Source of the DNA: JANXYY01 sp035530875
Lineage (GTDB): Bacteria > Actinomycetota > Actinomycetes > Nanopelagicales > Nanopelagicaceae
Length of the DNA: 24,144 nucleotides
Direction of reading: 5' to 3'
Assembly (NCBI GenBank): GCA_035530875.1
Contig: DATKUB010000040.1
Location: 1-24,144, forward strand
A program made the position numbers and the translations under genes. The first letter of the stretch is position 1. Every line of letters starts with the position of its first letter. Shown in pieces: positions 13,468 through 21,550 of the stretch. The notes below the pieces were generated by a model, which worked only from the letters and a program-made list of their open reading frames with translations, searched no databases and was not told where the DNA came from.

Positions 13468-14025
13468 TCACTCAAACAGAACGTAGGAGATGTGGTCGCG
13501 CCAACCGTGATCGATGTAGAGGTAACTCTGCCGCTCTCCTTCAAATACGAAGCCGCATTTTTCGGCCACTCGACGAGACGGCTGGTTCTCCGGGCGGAAA
13601 TTAATCTCTAACCGATGCAATTTGAGTCGGTCAAAGGCATATGCCACGACCATGTTGACCGCGCGCGGCACAATCTCACGCCCCGCGTAGCGCTCGTCTA
13701 TCCAGTAACCAATATATGCAGACCTGAGGGCGCCGTAGGAAATGCCCCCCAAGGTAATCTGTCCGACCAGAACTCCGTCGTACCAAATGACCAGCGGGGC
13801 GGCAGTCCCGCTTCGAGCCTGATCATCAAAGAATCGGACCATGGCACCAAAAGATGGCACTTCTTCCGCGTTTGATTCCGGTGGAGCTCCCGCTTCCCAC
13901 TTGGCCAGCCAGCTTCGGTTTCTCGATCGCACTTCCTTCCACGAACTTCGATCACGCCTTCTAAGCGGCCGAAGTGTAATTTCGCCTTCGGTCAGAGTCA
14001 GCGGCCAACCCGTTGGTGGTTTCAA
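13468..14025 (-). CDS. rimJ: GNAT-family N-acetyltransferase, RimJ-like
   Basis: This 185-residue protein is a probable protein N-terminal acetyltransferase of the RimJ/RimL type. It shows the opening LTLTEGEITLRPLRRRDRSSW, the beta strands GVLVGQITLGGI and AYIGYWIDERYAGREIVPRA (acetyl-CoA pyrophosphate loop region), and LHRLEINFRPENQPSRRVAEK before CGFVFEGERQSYLYIDHGWRDH; the latter is typical RimJ. It begins with TTG 14025, which overlaps the mog stop as TTGA. Start choice rests on that coupling and on family length. In related genomes rimJ lies between the MoeA-type gene and the GlpR-like gene; here moaC and mog are inserted in between. Confidence 0.9.
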   Translation of the reverse strand: MKPPTGWPLTLTEGEITLRPLRRRDRSSWKEVRSRNRSWLAKWEAGAPPESNAEEVPSFGAMVRFFDDQARSGTAAPLVIWYDGVLVGQITLGGISYGALRSAYIGYWIDERYAGREIVPRAVNMVVAYAFDRLKLHRLEINFRPENQPSRRVAEKCGFVFEGERQSYLYIDHGWRDHISYVLFE

Positions 14026-14492
14026 TGGTCTCCGCCAGAAATTTGGGCCAGGGCGTGCGGAAGGAAATCAGCCAAGACTTCGAGCGCATCTCGAGCTGCA
14101 CCAGGCGATCCGGCAATGTTGATTACCAAAGTTGAGCCAGCCAACCCAGCAACGCCCCGGGATAGTGCTGCGTTTTTTACGCCATGGTTCAACCCATAGA
14201 GCCTGATCGCTTCGGGTATTCCAGGTATCTGACGAGTCAGCAATGGCACCGTCAATTCCGGCGTTACATCCGTTGGGGTCAGCCCGGTGCCGCCGGCAGT
14301 GACAATGAGTTGATAATCAGCGCCAACTCCAGCCAACAACGCTGCCGCAAACGGTGTTCCGTCATCTACAACTTCAGCAGGTCCAACTTCAAACCCAAGT
14401 GCTGATAATCCCGCGACCAGAATCGGACCACTTCGATCTTCGTAAACGCCAGTTGAAGCTCGGTGCGAAGAGACAATCACTAGCGCCCTCAT
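14022..14492 (-). CDS. mog: Molybdopterin adenylyltransferase, MogA/MoaB type
   Basis: This enzyme adenylates molybdopterin before metal insertion by MoeA. The 156-residue protein has the family's dinucleotide-binding core TAGGTGLTPTDVTPE (about 65-79), an upstream VVDDGTPFAAAL, and the C-terminal STLVINIAGSPGAARDALE. The ATG at 14492 overlaps the moaC stop as ATGA, so the two are coupled. It is followed by rimJ in a TTGA overlap. I cannot tell MogA from MoaB here; actinobacterial annotations use both. Confidence 0.93.
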   Translation of the reverse strand: MRALVIVSSHRASTGVYEDRSGPILVAGLSALGFEVGPAEVVDDGTPFAAALLAGVGADYQLIVTAGGTGLTPTDVTPELTVPLLTRQIPGIPEAIRLYGLNHGVKNAALSRGVAGLAGSTLVINIAGSPGAARDALEVLADFLPHALAQISGGDH

Positions 14493-14956
14493 GGCCGACG
14501 CCAGTGCCCGCTTTTGCCGCCAATCTTCTCGTCGACCTTCACCTCGATGATGGTCGCCGACGGATCCATCGACTTCACCATATCGATCAGAGTTAGGGCA
14601 GCCACACTGACCGCAGTGAGCGCCTCCATCTCGACACCAGTTCGGTCGGCGTTCTTAACCGTGGCTTTGATGTGTACTGCGTCATCGGCAACCTCGAGAT
14701 CAACACTCACGCTATGAAGTGCGATCGGGTGACAGAGCGGAATTAAATCCGGAGTCCGCTTAGCTCCTTGAATCCCGGCAATTCTTGCCACCGAGAGCGC
14801 GTCGCCCTTCGGTACCGAACCATCTCTCAGCGCAGTGATCACTTCTTTCGAGACCCGAACGCTTCCACTGGCAATAGCCGTACGGACGCCGATTTCCTTA
14901 CCGCTCACATCGACCATGTGGGCTTCGCCCGATGAATTCAGGTGCGAAAAACTCAT
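14489..14956 (-). CDS. moaC: MoaC, cyclic pyranopterin monophosphate synthase
   Basis: MoaC converts the MoaA product to cyclic pyranopterin monophosphate in molybdenum-cofactor synthesis. The 155-residue protein shows HMVDVSGKEIGVRTAIASG, KGDALSVARIAGIQGAKRT with the catalytic Lys50, IPLCHPIALH, GVEMEALTAVSVAALTLIDM with Asp125, and Lys128. All key residues of the family are in place. It starts one base after the moeA stop. moaA, moaD and moaE are not in the window. Confidence 0.96.
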   Translation of the reverse strand: MSFSHLNSSGEAHMVDVSGKEIGVRTAIASGSVRVSKEVITALRDGSVPKGDALSVARIAGIQGAKRTPDLIPLCHPIALHSVSVDLEVADDAVHIKATVKNADRTGVEMEALTAVSVAALTLIDMVKSMDPSATIIEVKVDEKIGGKSGHWRRP

Positions 14957-14957
14957 C

Positions 14958-16175
14958 TTAATCCTCGTCCAACATCATTACGGCGACGCCCTCATCGGTA
15001 CTGACGTATTCGACTTCCTCCGGAATAACGATTAGGGCATTCGCGCGGGCCAGGGCGCCAAGCATATGCGAGCCCTGTCCGTCGACCGGCGTCACGACAT
15101 ATCGGCCATCTAAGACTTCGATCACTCCGCGCAGAAAGGAGCGCTTCCCTTTAGGCGAATTAGCCTCACCTTTAAGGATTGCTCTCACCGTGGGCCGGAA
15201 TATCTCCTTAAGCCCAAGCATCTGTCTGATCATCGGTCTGATAAAAATCTCAAAGCTGACGTAAGCGCTAACCGGATTGCCTGGCAGGGTCACAATTGGA
15301 GTGCTGTCAGGACCCACAGTGCCAAAGCCTTGGGGCATTCCAGGCTGCATTGCTACAGACTCAAATTGCATGGTGCCAAGTCTTTGCAGAACCTCTTTGA
15401 CCGTGTCGTAAGACCCCTTGCTGACGCCACCACTGGTCACGACGAGGTCGGCTCGCACAAGTTGATCCTCCAAAACGCGCATGAACTGTCCCGCATTGTC
15501 CAGGATGGTCTCGGCCCGAAACGAGCGGGCGCCAGCTTCCTTTGCGGCTCCGACCAGCATCCAAGAATTCGATTCGTGGATCTGTCCTGGTCTCAGAACG
15601 TAGCCAGGCTCAACCAATTCATCGCCAGTGGAGAGCACTACAACCCGCGGATGTGGATGGGTTGGAAGGCGATCAAATCCCACTGCAGCAGCAAGCCCAA
15701 TCTGTGCAGCTTTGATGCGCATACCCTCACCCAGAATCAGTGAGTCCCTGACGATATCGCTACCTCTAACTCGAATATGGTGTCCTAGATTTGGCGTTCT
15801 CGTGACGAACACAATCTCGGTACCGCCATCTGTCCATTCGATCGGCACCACGGCATCGCACCCCGGCGGGATCGGCGCCCCCGTCATGATTCGAAAGCAT
15901 CGACCTTTTTCGATCATCGGGAGCGTGTCGGCGCCAGCCGCGATATCTCCGTCGACGAACAACGTGACCGGAGTTGCCTCGCTGGCATTTATAAGGTCAT
16001 CTCTTCGGACGGCATATCCATCCATTGCCGAATTATCCCAAGGCGGCAAGTTCACCGGTGAGTAGACATCCTGAGCCAGAGTCGCTTCGTGGGCATCCAA
16101 TAAGTGCATCTCGAACGGACGTAATGGGCCAGCTAGCGCTAGCAGATCGGCCAGGTGTTGATCAACGCTTTTCAC
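14958..16175 (-). CDS. moeA: MoeA-type molybdopterin molybdenumtransferase / gephyrin-like Glp
   Basis: MoeA inserts molybdate into adenylated molybdopterin. The 405-residue protein has all four MoeA domains. DNSAMDGYAV (about 47-56) and MTGAPIPPGCDAVVP mark domains I and II. VVVLSTGDELVEPG, VVTSGGVSKGSYDTVKE and LPGNPVSAYVSFEIF mark the MogA-like domain III. A beta domain follows to the C-terminus. The GTG start at 16175 overlaps the end of galU by 14 nt and has AAGGA about 8 nt upstream. Its place after galU and near rimJ/GlpR is that of corynebacterial Glp, a division protein. The adjacent moaC and mog argue for a true cofactor role, so it may serve either or both. Confidence 0.94.
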   Translation of the reverse strand: MKSVDQHLADLLALAGPLRPFEMHLLDAHEATLAQDVYSPVNLPPWDNSAMDGYAVRRDDLINASEATPVTLFVDGDIAAGADTLPMIEKGRCFRIMTGAPIPPGCDAVVPIEWTDGGTEIVFVTRTPNLGHHIRVRGSDIVRDSLILGEGMRIKAAQIGLAAAVGFDRLPTHPHPRVVVLSTGDELVEPGYVLRPGQIHESNSWMLVGAAKEAGARSFRAETILDNAGQFMRVLEDQLVRADLVVTSGGVSKGSYDTVKEVLQRLGTMQFESVAMQPGMPQGFGTVGPDSTPIVTLPGNPVSAYVSFEIFIRPMIRQMLGLKEIFRPTVRAILKGEANSPKGKRSFLRGVIEVLDGRYVVTPVDGQGSHMLGALARANALIVIPEEVEYVSTDEGVAVMMLDED

Positions 16176-17058
16176 GAGTAAATTCCTTCAACCATTCTAA
16201 GAATTCCGGACCTACGTCTTCGCGTTCCGATGCGAGTTGAACGACAGTTTTCAGGTAGCTCAGCCGATTACCTGTGTCGTACCTGCGCCCAGAGAATATA
16301 ACTCCGTGCACCGGTCCACCGAAATCGTCACGTTGAGCAAGAACCTGAAGAGCGTCGGTCAATTGTATTTCGCCGCCCCGGCCCGGAGACGTGTTAGCCA
16401 GCACCTCAAAAATATCTGGGCTGAGCACGTACCGCCCAATAACCGCATAATTGCTCGGAGCCTCTCCAGGCGCGGGCTTCTCGACAAGATTCGTCACCCG
16501 AACAAGATCCGATGCGGGCCCAGGCTTGACTGCTGCCGCGCCATAACTTGAGATTTCCTCAGGAGACACTTCCATTAGCGCAATGACGCTACCTCCAAGT
16601 TGTTTCTGAGCCTCAATCATCCTTGGCAACACGGAATCGCGGGAATCAATGAGATCATCACCAAGAAGCACCGCGAACGATTCACGTCCAACAAAACGCG
16701 CGGCGGTTAGAATTGCGTGACCAAGACCTTGCGGATCGCCCTGCCGGACGAAGTGGACAGCGGCCAGTTTTGTCGCCTCTCGAACTTTCTCCAGGCCAAC
16801 GAGATCGCCACGAGCGGTTAAGAAATCTTCCAACTCGGTGGCTCGATCAAAATGATCTTCAAGGGCACGCTTGTTCCGTCCGGTGATCATGAGGATGTCG
16901 GTGAGCCCGGCCGCTGCCGCCTCTTCAACGACATACTGAATTGCTGGCTTGTCGACGATCGGAAGCATTTCTTTGGGTGTTGCCTTGGTGGCCGGAAGGA
17001 AACGAGTTCCGAGCCCGGCGGCCGGGATTACGGCTTTGGTCACCAGATTTGCGCTCAT
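16162..17058 (-). CDS. galU: UTP–glucose-1-phosphate uridylyltransferase
   Basis: GalU makes UDP-glucose for envelope polysaccharides and glycolipids. The 298-residue protein begins with the nucleotide-binding motif AVIPAAGLGTRFLPATKATP (about 9-28) followed by KEMLPIVDKPAIQYVVEEA. QGDPQGLGHAIL, AVLLGDDLID, VEKPAPGEAPSNYAVIGRYV and GGEIQLTDAL follow in the family order. The ATG at 17058 leaves 39 nt to the divergent cyclo-ligase gene, so the two promoters must be compact or overlap. It leads the galU–moeA–moaC–mog–rimJ run. Confidence 0.97.
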   Translation of the reverse strand: MSANLVTKAVIPAAGLGTRFLPATKATPKEMLPIVDKPAIQYVVEEAAAAGLTDILMITGRNKRALEDHFDRATELEDFLTARGDLVGLEKVREATKLAAVHFVRQGDPQGLGHAILTAARFVGRESFAVLLGDDLIDSRDSVLPRMIEAQKQLGGSVIALMEVSPEEISSYGAAAVKPGPASDLVRVTNLVEKPAPGEAPSNYAVIGRYVLSPDIFEVLANTSPGRGGEIQLTDALQVLAQRDDFGGPVHGVIFSGRRYDTGNRLSYLKTVVQLASEREDVGPEFLEWLKEFTREKR

Positions 17059-17097
17059 CTCTGCACCTTAGCCCGGAAACGTGAAACGATCTCCCCT

Positions 17098-17661
17098 ATG
17101 AGCCAGAAGTCAGATCTAAGAGCCATGTGGCGCGCCAATCGAGCGCTCCAGCCAGTTGCAGATCACCGAGGCGCCAGCCAATTACTCAAAACTCCAGAGG
17201 TGATGGCAGCCAAAACAGTCAGCGCCTATTGGGGAATCGATCAAGAGCCAGCACCACAAAGCATTTTCCGCGACCTGTTGAATCAAGGCACCGAGATCCT
17301 TCTACCAATCGTTAATAGAGACTGGTCTCTTGATTGGGGGCGTTTCGACGGCGAAGAGTCGTTGGTGAAAAAGCGTGGGCTCTGGGAGCCAAAAACTTCA
17401 CTGGGTACCCACAAGATCGCCGAGGCTCAGGTGTTAATCGTCCCCGGATTACGAGTTGATCGAAATGGAGTCCGGCTTGGTCAAGGTGCTGGCTGCTACG
17501 ACCGCGCGCTTTCGCTGGCCTCCCCTGCGGCCTGGGTTGTACTGCTCCTACACGATGGAGAGATAAGTGAAGAACTCCTGCCAGAAGAGTCTCATGATCG
17601 TCGGGTGGATGCGGTTGCAACCCCGAACGGCATTATTCGTTTTGACTCTCATCAGGGTTAG
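17098..17661 (+). CDS. 5-formyltetrahydrofolate cyclo-ligase
   Basis: This enzyme converts 5-formyl-THF to 5,10-methenyl-THF with ATP, returning a storage or by-product folate to the one-carbon pool. The 187-residue protein shows KSDLRAMWRANRALQP at the N-terminus, VSAYWGIDQEP, and the signature VPGLRVDRNGVRLGQGAGCY followed by DRAL. The usual GYYDR is GCYDR here. The frame is open from 16852, but ATG 17098 is the natural start because upstream it would run through galU. No ribosome site precedes it, so a leaderless message is likely. The 3' end overlaps the convergent CopD–CtaG gene by 29 nt. Confidence 0.94.
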   Translation: MSQKSDLRAMWRANRALQPVADHRGASQLLKTPEVMAAKTVSAYWGIDQEPAPQSIFRDLLNQGTEILLPIVNRDWSLDWGRFDGEESLVKKRGLWEPKTSLGTHKIAEAQVLIVPGLRVDRNGVRLGQGAGCYDRALSLASPAAWVVLLLHDGEISEELLPEESHDRRVDAVATPNGIIRFDSHQG

Positions 17662-19708
17662 CTACTGAGTTTTTTGCCACCAGCGCATCTTTACTCGCGA
17701 GTTTGGACAGGTGTGCGTTGTACTTTGCAAGTTCATCGTCTTCGCCCTTTGACACAGCCCGGTCTGCAGCTCTGTCTAGTCGCTTGGCTTCGCGAGCGTC
17801 GTCCTTGATCCATTGTGTGAAAAGTGCAACTAACGCGATGACGATTGGTACTTCACCCAAAGACCAACCAAGCTCGCCACCAGTGCGTTGATCGTTAAGT
17901 AGATCGATCCACCAGGGCCTATGGAGAGAGGCAAAGTATCCGCCGTCCAGCGCACCACTCGAAGACATAATGGCGATGGAGAAGAAAGCATGGATGCTCA
18001 TTGCTGCAAATAGCAGAACTATCCGAACCAGATGCGGGATGCGACGCGGCGACGGGTCTACCCCGATGATGAGATAGAAAAAAATTATTCCAGCACCTAA
18101 GAAATGAAAATTCATGAAAACGTGGCCGATATGCGAAACCATCAAGTGGCCAAACGCCGGCGTGAGATAGAGAACGAAGAGCGATCCATCGAAAATAATT
18201 AGAGCTACAACTGGGTGCGCGTAAAAACGCGCCACTTTCGAATGAATAGCCGAATTCAGTATTCCGCGGGCGCCGCGTTCGCCAGGGTGTTTTCCCGCTG
18301 GCAATGCGCGCAACGCAAGAGTGACTGGTGCGCCAAGAACTAGTCCGATCGGCACCAAGGAAACAATGATCATGTGCGCAACCATGTGAAATGAGAAGGC
18401 AAAATGTGCGTAATCGCCTAGGCCACCACTTGTCGAATAACCAAAGACTGAAAGCCCAAGTAGAAATCCAATTGTGCGGCCAATCGGCCAATGATCCCCT
18501 CGTCGCGTCAGTTTACGAACACCCTTTAGGTAAAGGATTGTGGAGATCAGAATGAACGAGAGTGCGAAACCGTCGAGATCAGAGCGGAATAAAACGTGGG
18601 CAAGCGTTGGCGCGGGCGGCATCGGCGTTCCGGCGATCAACTCGGCGCTTGGGTAAGCAATTGGAACGCGTGGCACAGGTGGCTGCGTCTGAGCTAAAGC
18701 AACCGCCGTACCCACCGCTACAAACATGATTAATACTTCGGCTGAGATCAGTCGAATGAATGCAGCGCTACTCCCATCCAGCACGCGGGACTTCATGGCA
18801 GCTCGATGGCGAACGCCGATCAAGACAAGAAAGGCCAGCGCCAGCACTTTGACCAGCAACAGCAGGGCGTACTTGGATGCAAGCCCGTGAAATGAGCCGA
18901 TGTGTAGCGCCGAGACTATTACGCCCGATATCGCAATTGCACTCACGCACCAAAGCGCCAAAGTGCTGAAGCGGGGAAGCGCTATTTCTAGCGAGAGAGA
19001 TTCACGACGCATAGCTATGAGCGCAAAGACACCGCTAACCCAGAGGGCGCTGGCACCGATGTGTATGAAAAGCCCGCCGATCGCAAGTTCGTGATTACCA
19101 GATGCTGAGGAGTGCGATTGAATCGCAGGCGGCAGAAAGATCAATAATGCAAGAACCAAAGTGACTGCTGCACCTCGTACTCGAAACGTGAGCGCACTGA
19201 TACCTAAAATTAAAGCAGCGATAAAGATTTGCCAGAGCATCGCGTTGCCTTGAGGTATCGCTGTTGCATATGAGGAAAGAGTCGCAAAATTAAGCACTTC
19301 GCGGAATGGAATCCCGATTTCGTAAGAAGCCTTCACCGCCAATAAAACAGAATTGAGTACGAGCCAAGCAAAGGCGACCATCGGGACTTTGCGAATAAAA
19401 CGGAAAGCGGAACTGCCAAGTGCGCCGTCCTCATCGGGAAAAAAGAGAACTGCAGCGAGCGAGTAGCCGACGAGTGCGAATTCAATTAGAAAATTAGCCA
19501 TTAAAAGAAGCGGTACCAGCCAGCCCACGGTCAACCCTGCGTCTGGCAAGCCAGGAGCTGATCTCGTCGGAGCACCACCACCGACGAGAAGTGCAATGAC
19601 GAGTACAACAAAACCCAGCGCGATAGCTAGAAAAATATTTCTTAACCTAAAGCTTGAGTCAATCTGATGCCGGTCAATCACGTGTCGATCACTCACTGGG
19701 CTAATCAA
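17633..19708 (-). CDS. CopD–CtaG fusion membrane protein (copper transport / cytochrome oxidase assembly)
   Basis: This is a 691-residue polytopic protein with about 16-17 hydrophobic segments. The N-terminal half (about 60-340) resembles CopD, a copper-resistance/import membrane domain, including GGLFIHIGASALWVSGVFAL and LKVLALAFLVLIGVRHRAA. The C-terminal half (about 370-640) is the CtaG family (caa3 oxidase assembly, DUF2243-like region excluded), with HVLFRSDLDG, AHFAFSFHMVAHMIIVSLVP and LHRPWWIDLLNDQRTGGELG. The His-rich HFAFSFHMVAH segment probably binds copper. A charged cytoplasmic tail ends it. The TTG start at 19708 overlaps the copC-like stop (TTGA); GTG at residue 5 or 10 is also possible. 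Such fusions are common in actinobacteria. Confidence 0.92.
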   Translation of the reverse strand: MISPVSDRHVIDRHQIDSSFRLRNIFLAIALGFVVLVIALLVGGGAPTRSAPGLPDAGLTVGWLVPLLLMANFLIEFALVGYSLAAVLFFPDEDGALGSSAFRFIRKVPMVAFAWLVLNSVLLAVKASYEIGIPFREVLNFATLSSYATAIPQGNAMLWQIFIAALILGISALTFRVRGAAVTLVLALLIFLPPAIQSHSSASGNHELAIGGLFIHIGASALWVSGVFALIAMRRESLSLEIALPRFSTLALWCVSAIAISGVIVSALHIGSFHGLASKYALLLLVKVLALAFLVLIGVRHRAAMKSRVLDGSSAAFIRLISAEVLIMFVAVGTAVALAQTQPPVPRVPIAYPSAELIAGTPMPPAPTLAHVLFRSDLDGFALSFILISTILYLKGVRKLTRRGDHWPIGRTIGFLLGLSVFGYSTSGGLGDYAHFAFSFHMVAHMIIVSLVPIGLVLGAPVTLALRALPAGKHPGERGARGILNSAIHSKVARFYAHPVVALIIFDGSLFVLYLTPAFGHLMVSHIGHVFMNFHFLGAGIIFFYLIIGVDPSPRRIPHLVRIVLLFAAMSIHAFFSIAIMSSSGALDGGYFASLHRPWWIDLLNDQRTGGELGWSLGEVPIVIALVALFTQWIKDDAREAKRLDRAADRAVSKGEDDELAKYNAHLSKLASKDALVAKNSVANPDESQNE

Positions 19709-20265
19709 TCGCGATTGCTGCGCGAAGCAGCGAACCGGCTACCTATCACGATAAGAACCAGAGCAATCAGGAGGAGGCCAATGCCACCGCCCTTTAGCCG
19801 ATCAAAAAAAGTGCTGTGTTGTTGGAGCGGTGGAAATGTTTTTGTCGGCGTTGGCGATGCGGACGTTGGCGTGGATGTTGGGGCGGTAGATCCGGTGAAA
19901 TTAAAGGTATAGGTACCGGATAGGTTCTGTCCGTCTGCAAGAAACAACTGGTAGGCGACGGTATAGATCCCGGTTGTGGTGAGCGCCTTGACGCCAACCA
20001 GGGCGGTTGATCCGCTGGGTTGAACCGAGCCATCGTCTACGCGAGTGCCATCTGGATCTGTTACGACCACTGAGTTGCCCATTTCAGCCAATGGCCCGTC
20101 TGCGGTGACGGTCACCTGCGTTAATGCCGTTGAAATTATGGCGCCGTCGGCTGGGCTCGAACTCACCAAAGTGGCAGCGGAGGCCGAACTGGCCACGCTT
20201 ACGCCGATGGTTCCGAAGGCTAGAAGCAGCCCGATGACCAGGGCCCGGGACCGTTGAGGACGCAT
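19705..20265 (-). CDS. CopC-like extracytoplasmic protein, membrane-anchored, lacking the usual copper histidines
   Basis: The 186-residue protein has a signal peptide (to about residue 31), then a CopC/YobA-type beta-barrel domain (about 32-124), a Ser/Thr/Pro linker (125-147), and a C-terminal membrane helix (about 160-177) with a basic tail. The domain shows LVSSSPADGAIIST, VVVTDPDGTRV and YTVAYQLFLADGQNLSGTYT. In classic CopC the mature protein begins with His and carries DGH. Here those positions are Ala/Thr and Gln113, and the domain has no His or Cys at all. It precedes the CopD–CtaG gene in a coupled TTGA overlap, so it acts in the same system, perhaps as a scaffold rather than a copper carrier. 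Confidence 0.88.
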   Translation of the reverse strand: MRPQRSRALVIGLLLAFGTIGVSVASSASAATLVSSSPADGAIISTALTQVTVTADGPLAEMGNSVVVTDPDGTRVDDGSVQPSGSTALVGVKALTTTGIYTVAYQLFLADGQNLSGTYTFNFTGSTAPTSTPTSASPTPTKTFPPLQQHSTFFDRLKGGGIGLLLIALVLIVIGSRFAASRSNRD

Positions 20266-20323
20266 GAGACCATCCTCTCACTTAGAATCTCTTCCCTGAC
20301 CCCAGCCAAGGAGTTTTTCGAAA

Positions 20324-20695
20324 GTGCCAACCTACGAGTACGCCTGCACCGATTGTGACTACACCTTTGAACAGGTGCAGTCGTTCTCAGATGCCTCACT
20401 GACCACCTGCCCCAAGTGCGGCGGGTCGCTGCGCAAGCTTTACGGTGCGGTAGGCGTCGTCTTCAAGGGTTCTGGGTTTTATCGCACAGATTCACGCAAG
20501 GCCGACTCGAGCAGTGCGCCGATCACTCCAAGCAAATCTGAATCTGCAAACAAATCCGATGCGAAGACGAAGTCAGGCGAGGCGGCTAAGTCTGATTCAC
20601 CCAGCAAGCCCTCAGGGAAGTCTGAGACATCAGCCGCTCCAAGTTCGTCATCCACGACCACCAAACCTTCCACTGCTGGGACATCTGCCTCCTGA
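20324..20695 (+). CDS. FmdB-family zinc-ribbon protein with Ser/Lys/Thr-rich tail
   Basis: The 123-residue protein begins with the FmdB putative regulatory domain MPTYEYACTDCDYTFEQVQS. Its zinc ribbon has Cys8-x2-Cys11 and Cys29-x2-Cys32, followed by LRKLYGAVGVVFKGSGFYRTD. Residues 60-123 are low-complexity Ser/Lys/Ala/Thr and probably disordered. The GTG at 20324 has AAGGAG upstream at somewhat long spacing. The family's role is unknown beyond presumed metal binding. Mycobacteria have a similar serine-rich gene (Rv0991c) near the cyclo-ligase gene. Confidence 0.92.
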   Translation: MPTYEYACTDCDYTFEQVQSFSDASLTTCPKCGGSLRKLYGAVGVVFKGSGFYRTDSRKADSSSAPITPSKSESANKSDAKTKSGEAAKSDSPSKPSGKSETSAAPSSSSTTTKPSTAGTSAS

Positions 20696-20728
20696 CATCT
20701 CAATGCCCATTGCCTAAACCTGCATGGC

Positions 20729-21406
20729 ATGCCTCCAAGTTTCTTCAAACCTTTTCAACTCATCGCCCAACTGGCCAATGATTCGGATCGAGCGGGGATC
20801 AATCGTGCCTTCGCCTTCTTTTCAATCAGACGGCGAGCCATCGCCGCGATCTTGGCTGTAGCGGGCGCCTTCATTCTCTTGGGTGCAACTCTCAATCGGG
20901 GTGACGGAGTTGGTGCGAGCGTGAAAACTCTTGTGGCCTCAAATGAGATTGTTTCGGGTTCTGTCATATCCCCCAACGACGTGATCCTCCGTGATTTGCC
21001 AATTCACCTGATTGCCGATGGCGCACTCCATGAAACCAGCGACGCAGTTGGCCAGATTGCCGTCGGGGCGATCAGGCGAGGCGAAGTCATAACTGATGCG
21101 CGTGTGGTCGCGCCATCACTTCTTAGCGATAGCGGCCTTGTTGCTATTGCAATCACCCTGACGGACTCGGCCAATGCACAACTTGTTCATGCCGGAGATC
21201 ACGTCGATGTTTTAGCGAGCCAGAGTGGGGCGGTGGCCGATGACGGCTCCACTCCCGCCAGGGTTGTAGCCAGCAACGTCGAAGTCCTATCCACCACGAC
21301 ACCTGAGACAGGCGGGGGTGTTGTTGTGTTGGCGGTAACTCAAAGTGACGCCCGCGCGATTGCCGGCGCCAACGATCGGATCACGCTAGTGCTTCTGGGT
21401 CTTTGA
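20729..21406 (+). CDS. SAF-domain membrane-anchored protein (CpaB/RcpC-like)
   Basis: The 225-residue protein has a cytoplasmic N-terminus ending in RRR, one membrane helix (about 36-55, AIAAILAVAGAFILLGATL), and an extracytoplasmic SAF domain. VASNEIVSGSVISPNDVILR and GAIRRGEVITDARVV lie in the SAF domain, and LTDSANAQLVHAGDHVDVLA is the CpaB-type core. CpaB/RcpC proteins act in Flp/Tad pilus secretion; no pilus genes are in the window, and actinobacteria often keep this SAF gene alone next to fmdB. The gap to fmdB is 33 nt. ATG 20729 has no clear ribosome site, so the start is moderately sure. Confidence 0.88.
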   Translation: MPPSFFKPFQLIAQLANDSDRAGINRAFAFFSIRRRAIAAILAVAGAFILLGATLNRGDGVGASVKTLVASNEIVSGSVISPNDVILRDLPIHLIADGALHETSDAVGQIAVGAIRRGEVITDARVVAPSLLSDSGLVAIAITLTDSANAQLVHAGDHVDVLASQSGAVADDGSTPARVVASNVEVLSTTTPETGGGVVVLAVTQSDARAIAGANDRITLVLLGL

Positions 21407-21426
21407 GCGGGACGGCTCTTGAACGA

Positions 21427-21546
21427 TTACTCCTCGTGGTGTGGCGGAACGTCAGCTAAGTAGTCATCGTCGGTCAGCAGACCATCCTCATCATTCCAAC
21501 CGATTTCAGTGTCGTCACTCGTCTGCTCAGGCAAGTATTCGCTCAT
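21427..21546 (-). CDS. Small acidic protein, 39 residues (conserved-looking actinobacterial orphan)
   Basis: A 39-residue frame starts at ATG 21546, four bases after the stop of the upstream TetR gene. It begins MSEYLPEQTSDDTEIGW and ends DYLADVPPHHEE. It is strongly acidic (14 Asp/Glu), has only Trp17 as a large hydrophobic anchor, and has no Cys. The pattern of an acidic stretch ending in PPHH or PPHW resembles small unannotated actinobacterial proteins I have seen, but I cannot name a family. The coding start is favoured by tight spacing to the TetR gene and by the absence of any other gene in this 144-nt gap. It would be missed by length cut-offs. Confidence 0.7.
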   Translation of the reverse strand: MSEYLPEQTSDDTEIGWNDEDGLLTDDDYLADVPPHHEE

Positions 21547-21550
21547 CCGG

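Noticed and set aside
21403..21426. Terminator between the SAF gene and the small acidic gene
   Set aside because: GAGC-GGGACG-GCTC is only a 4-bp stem with no T-run.
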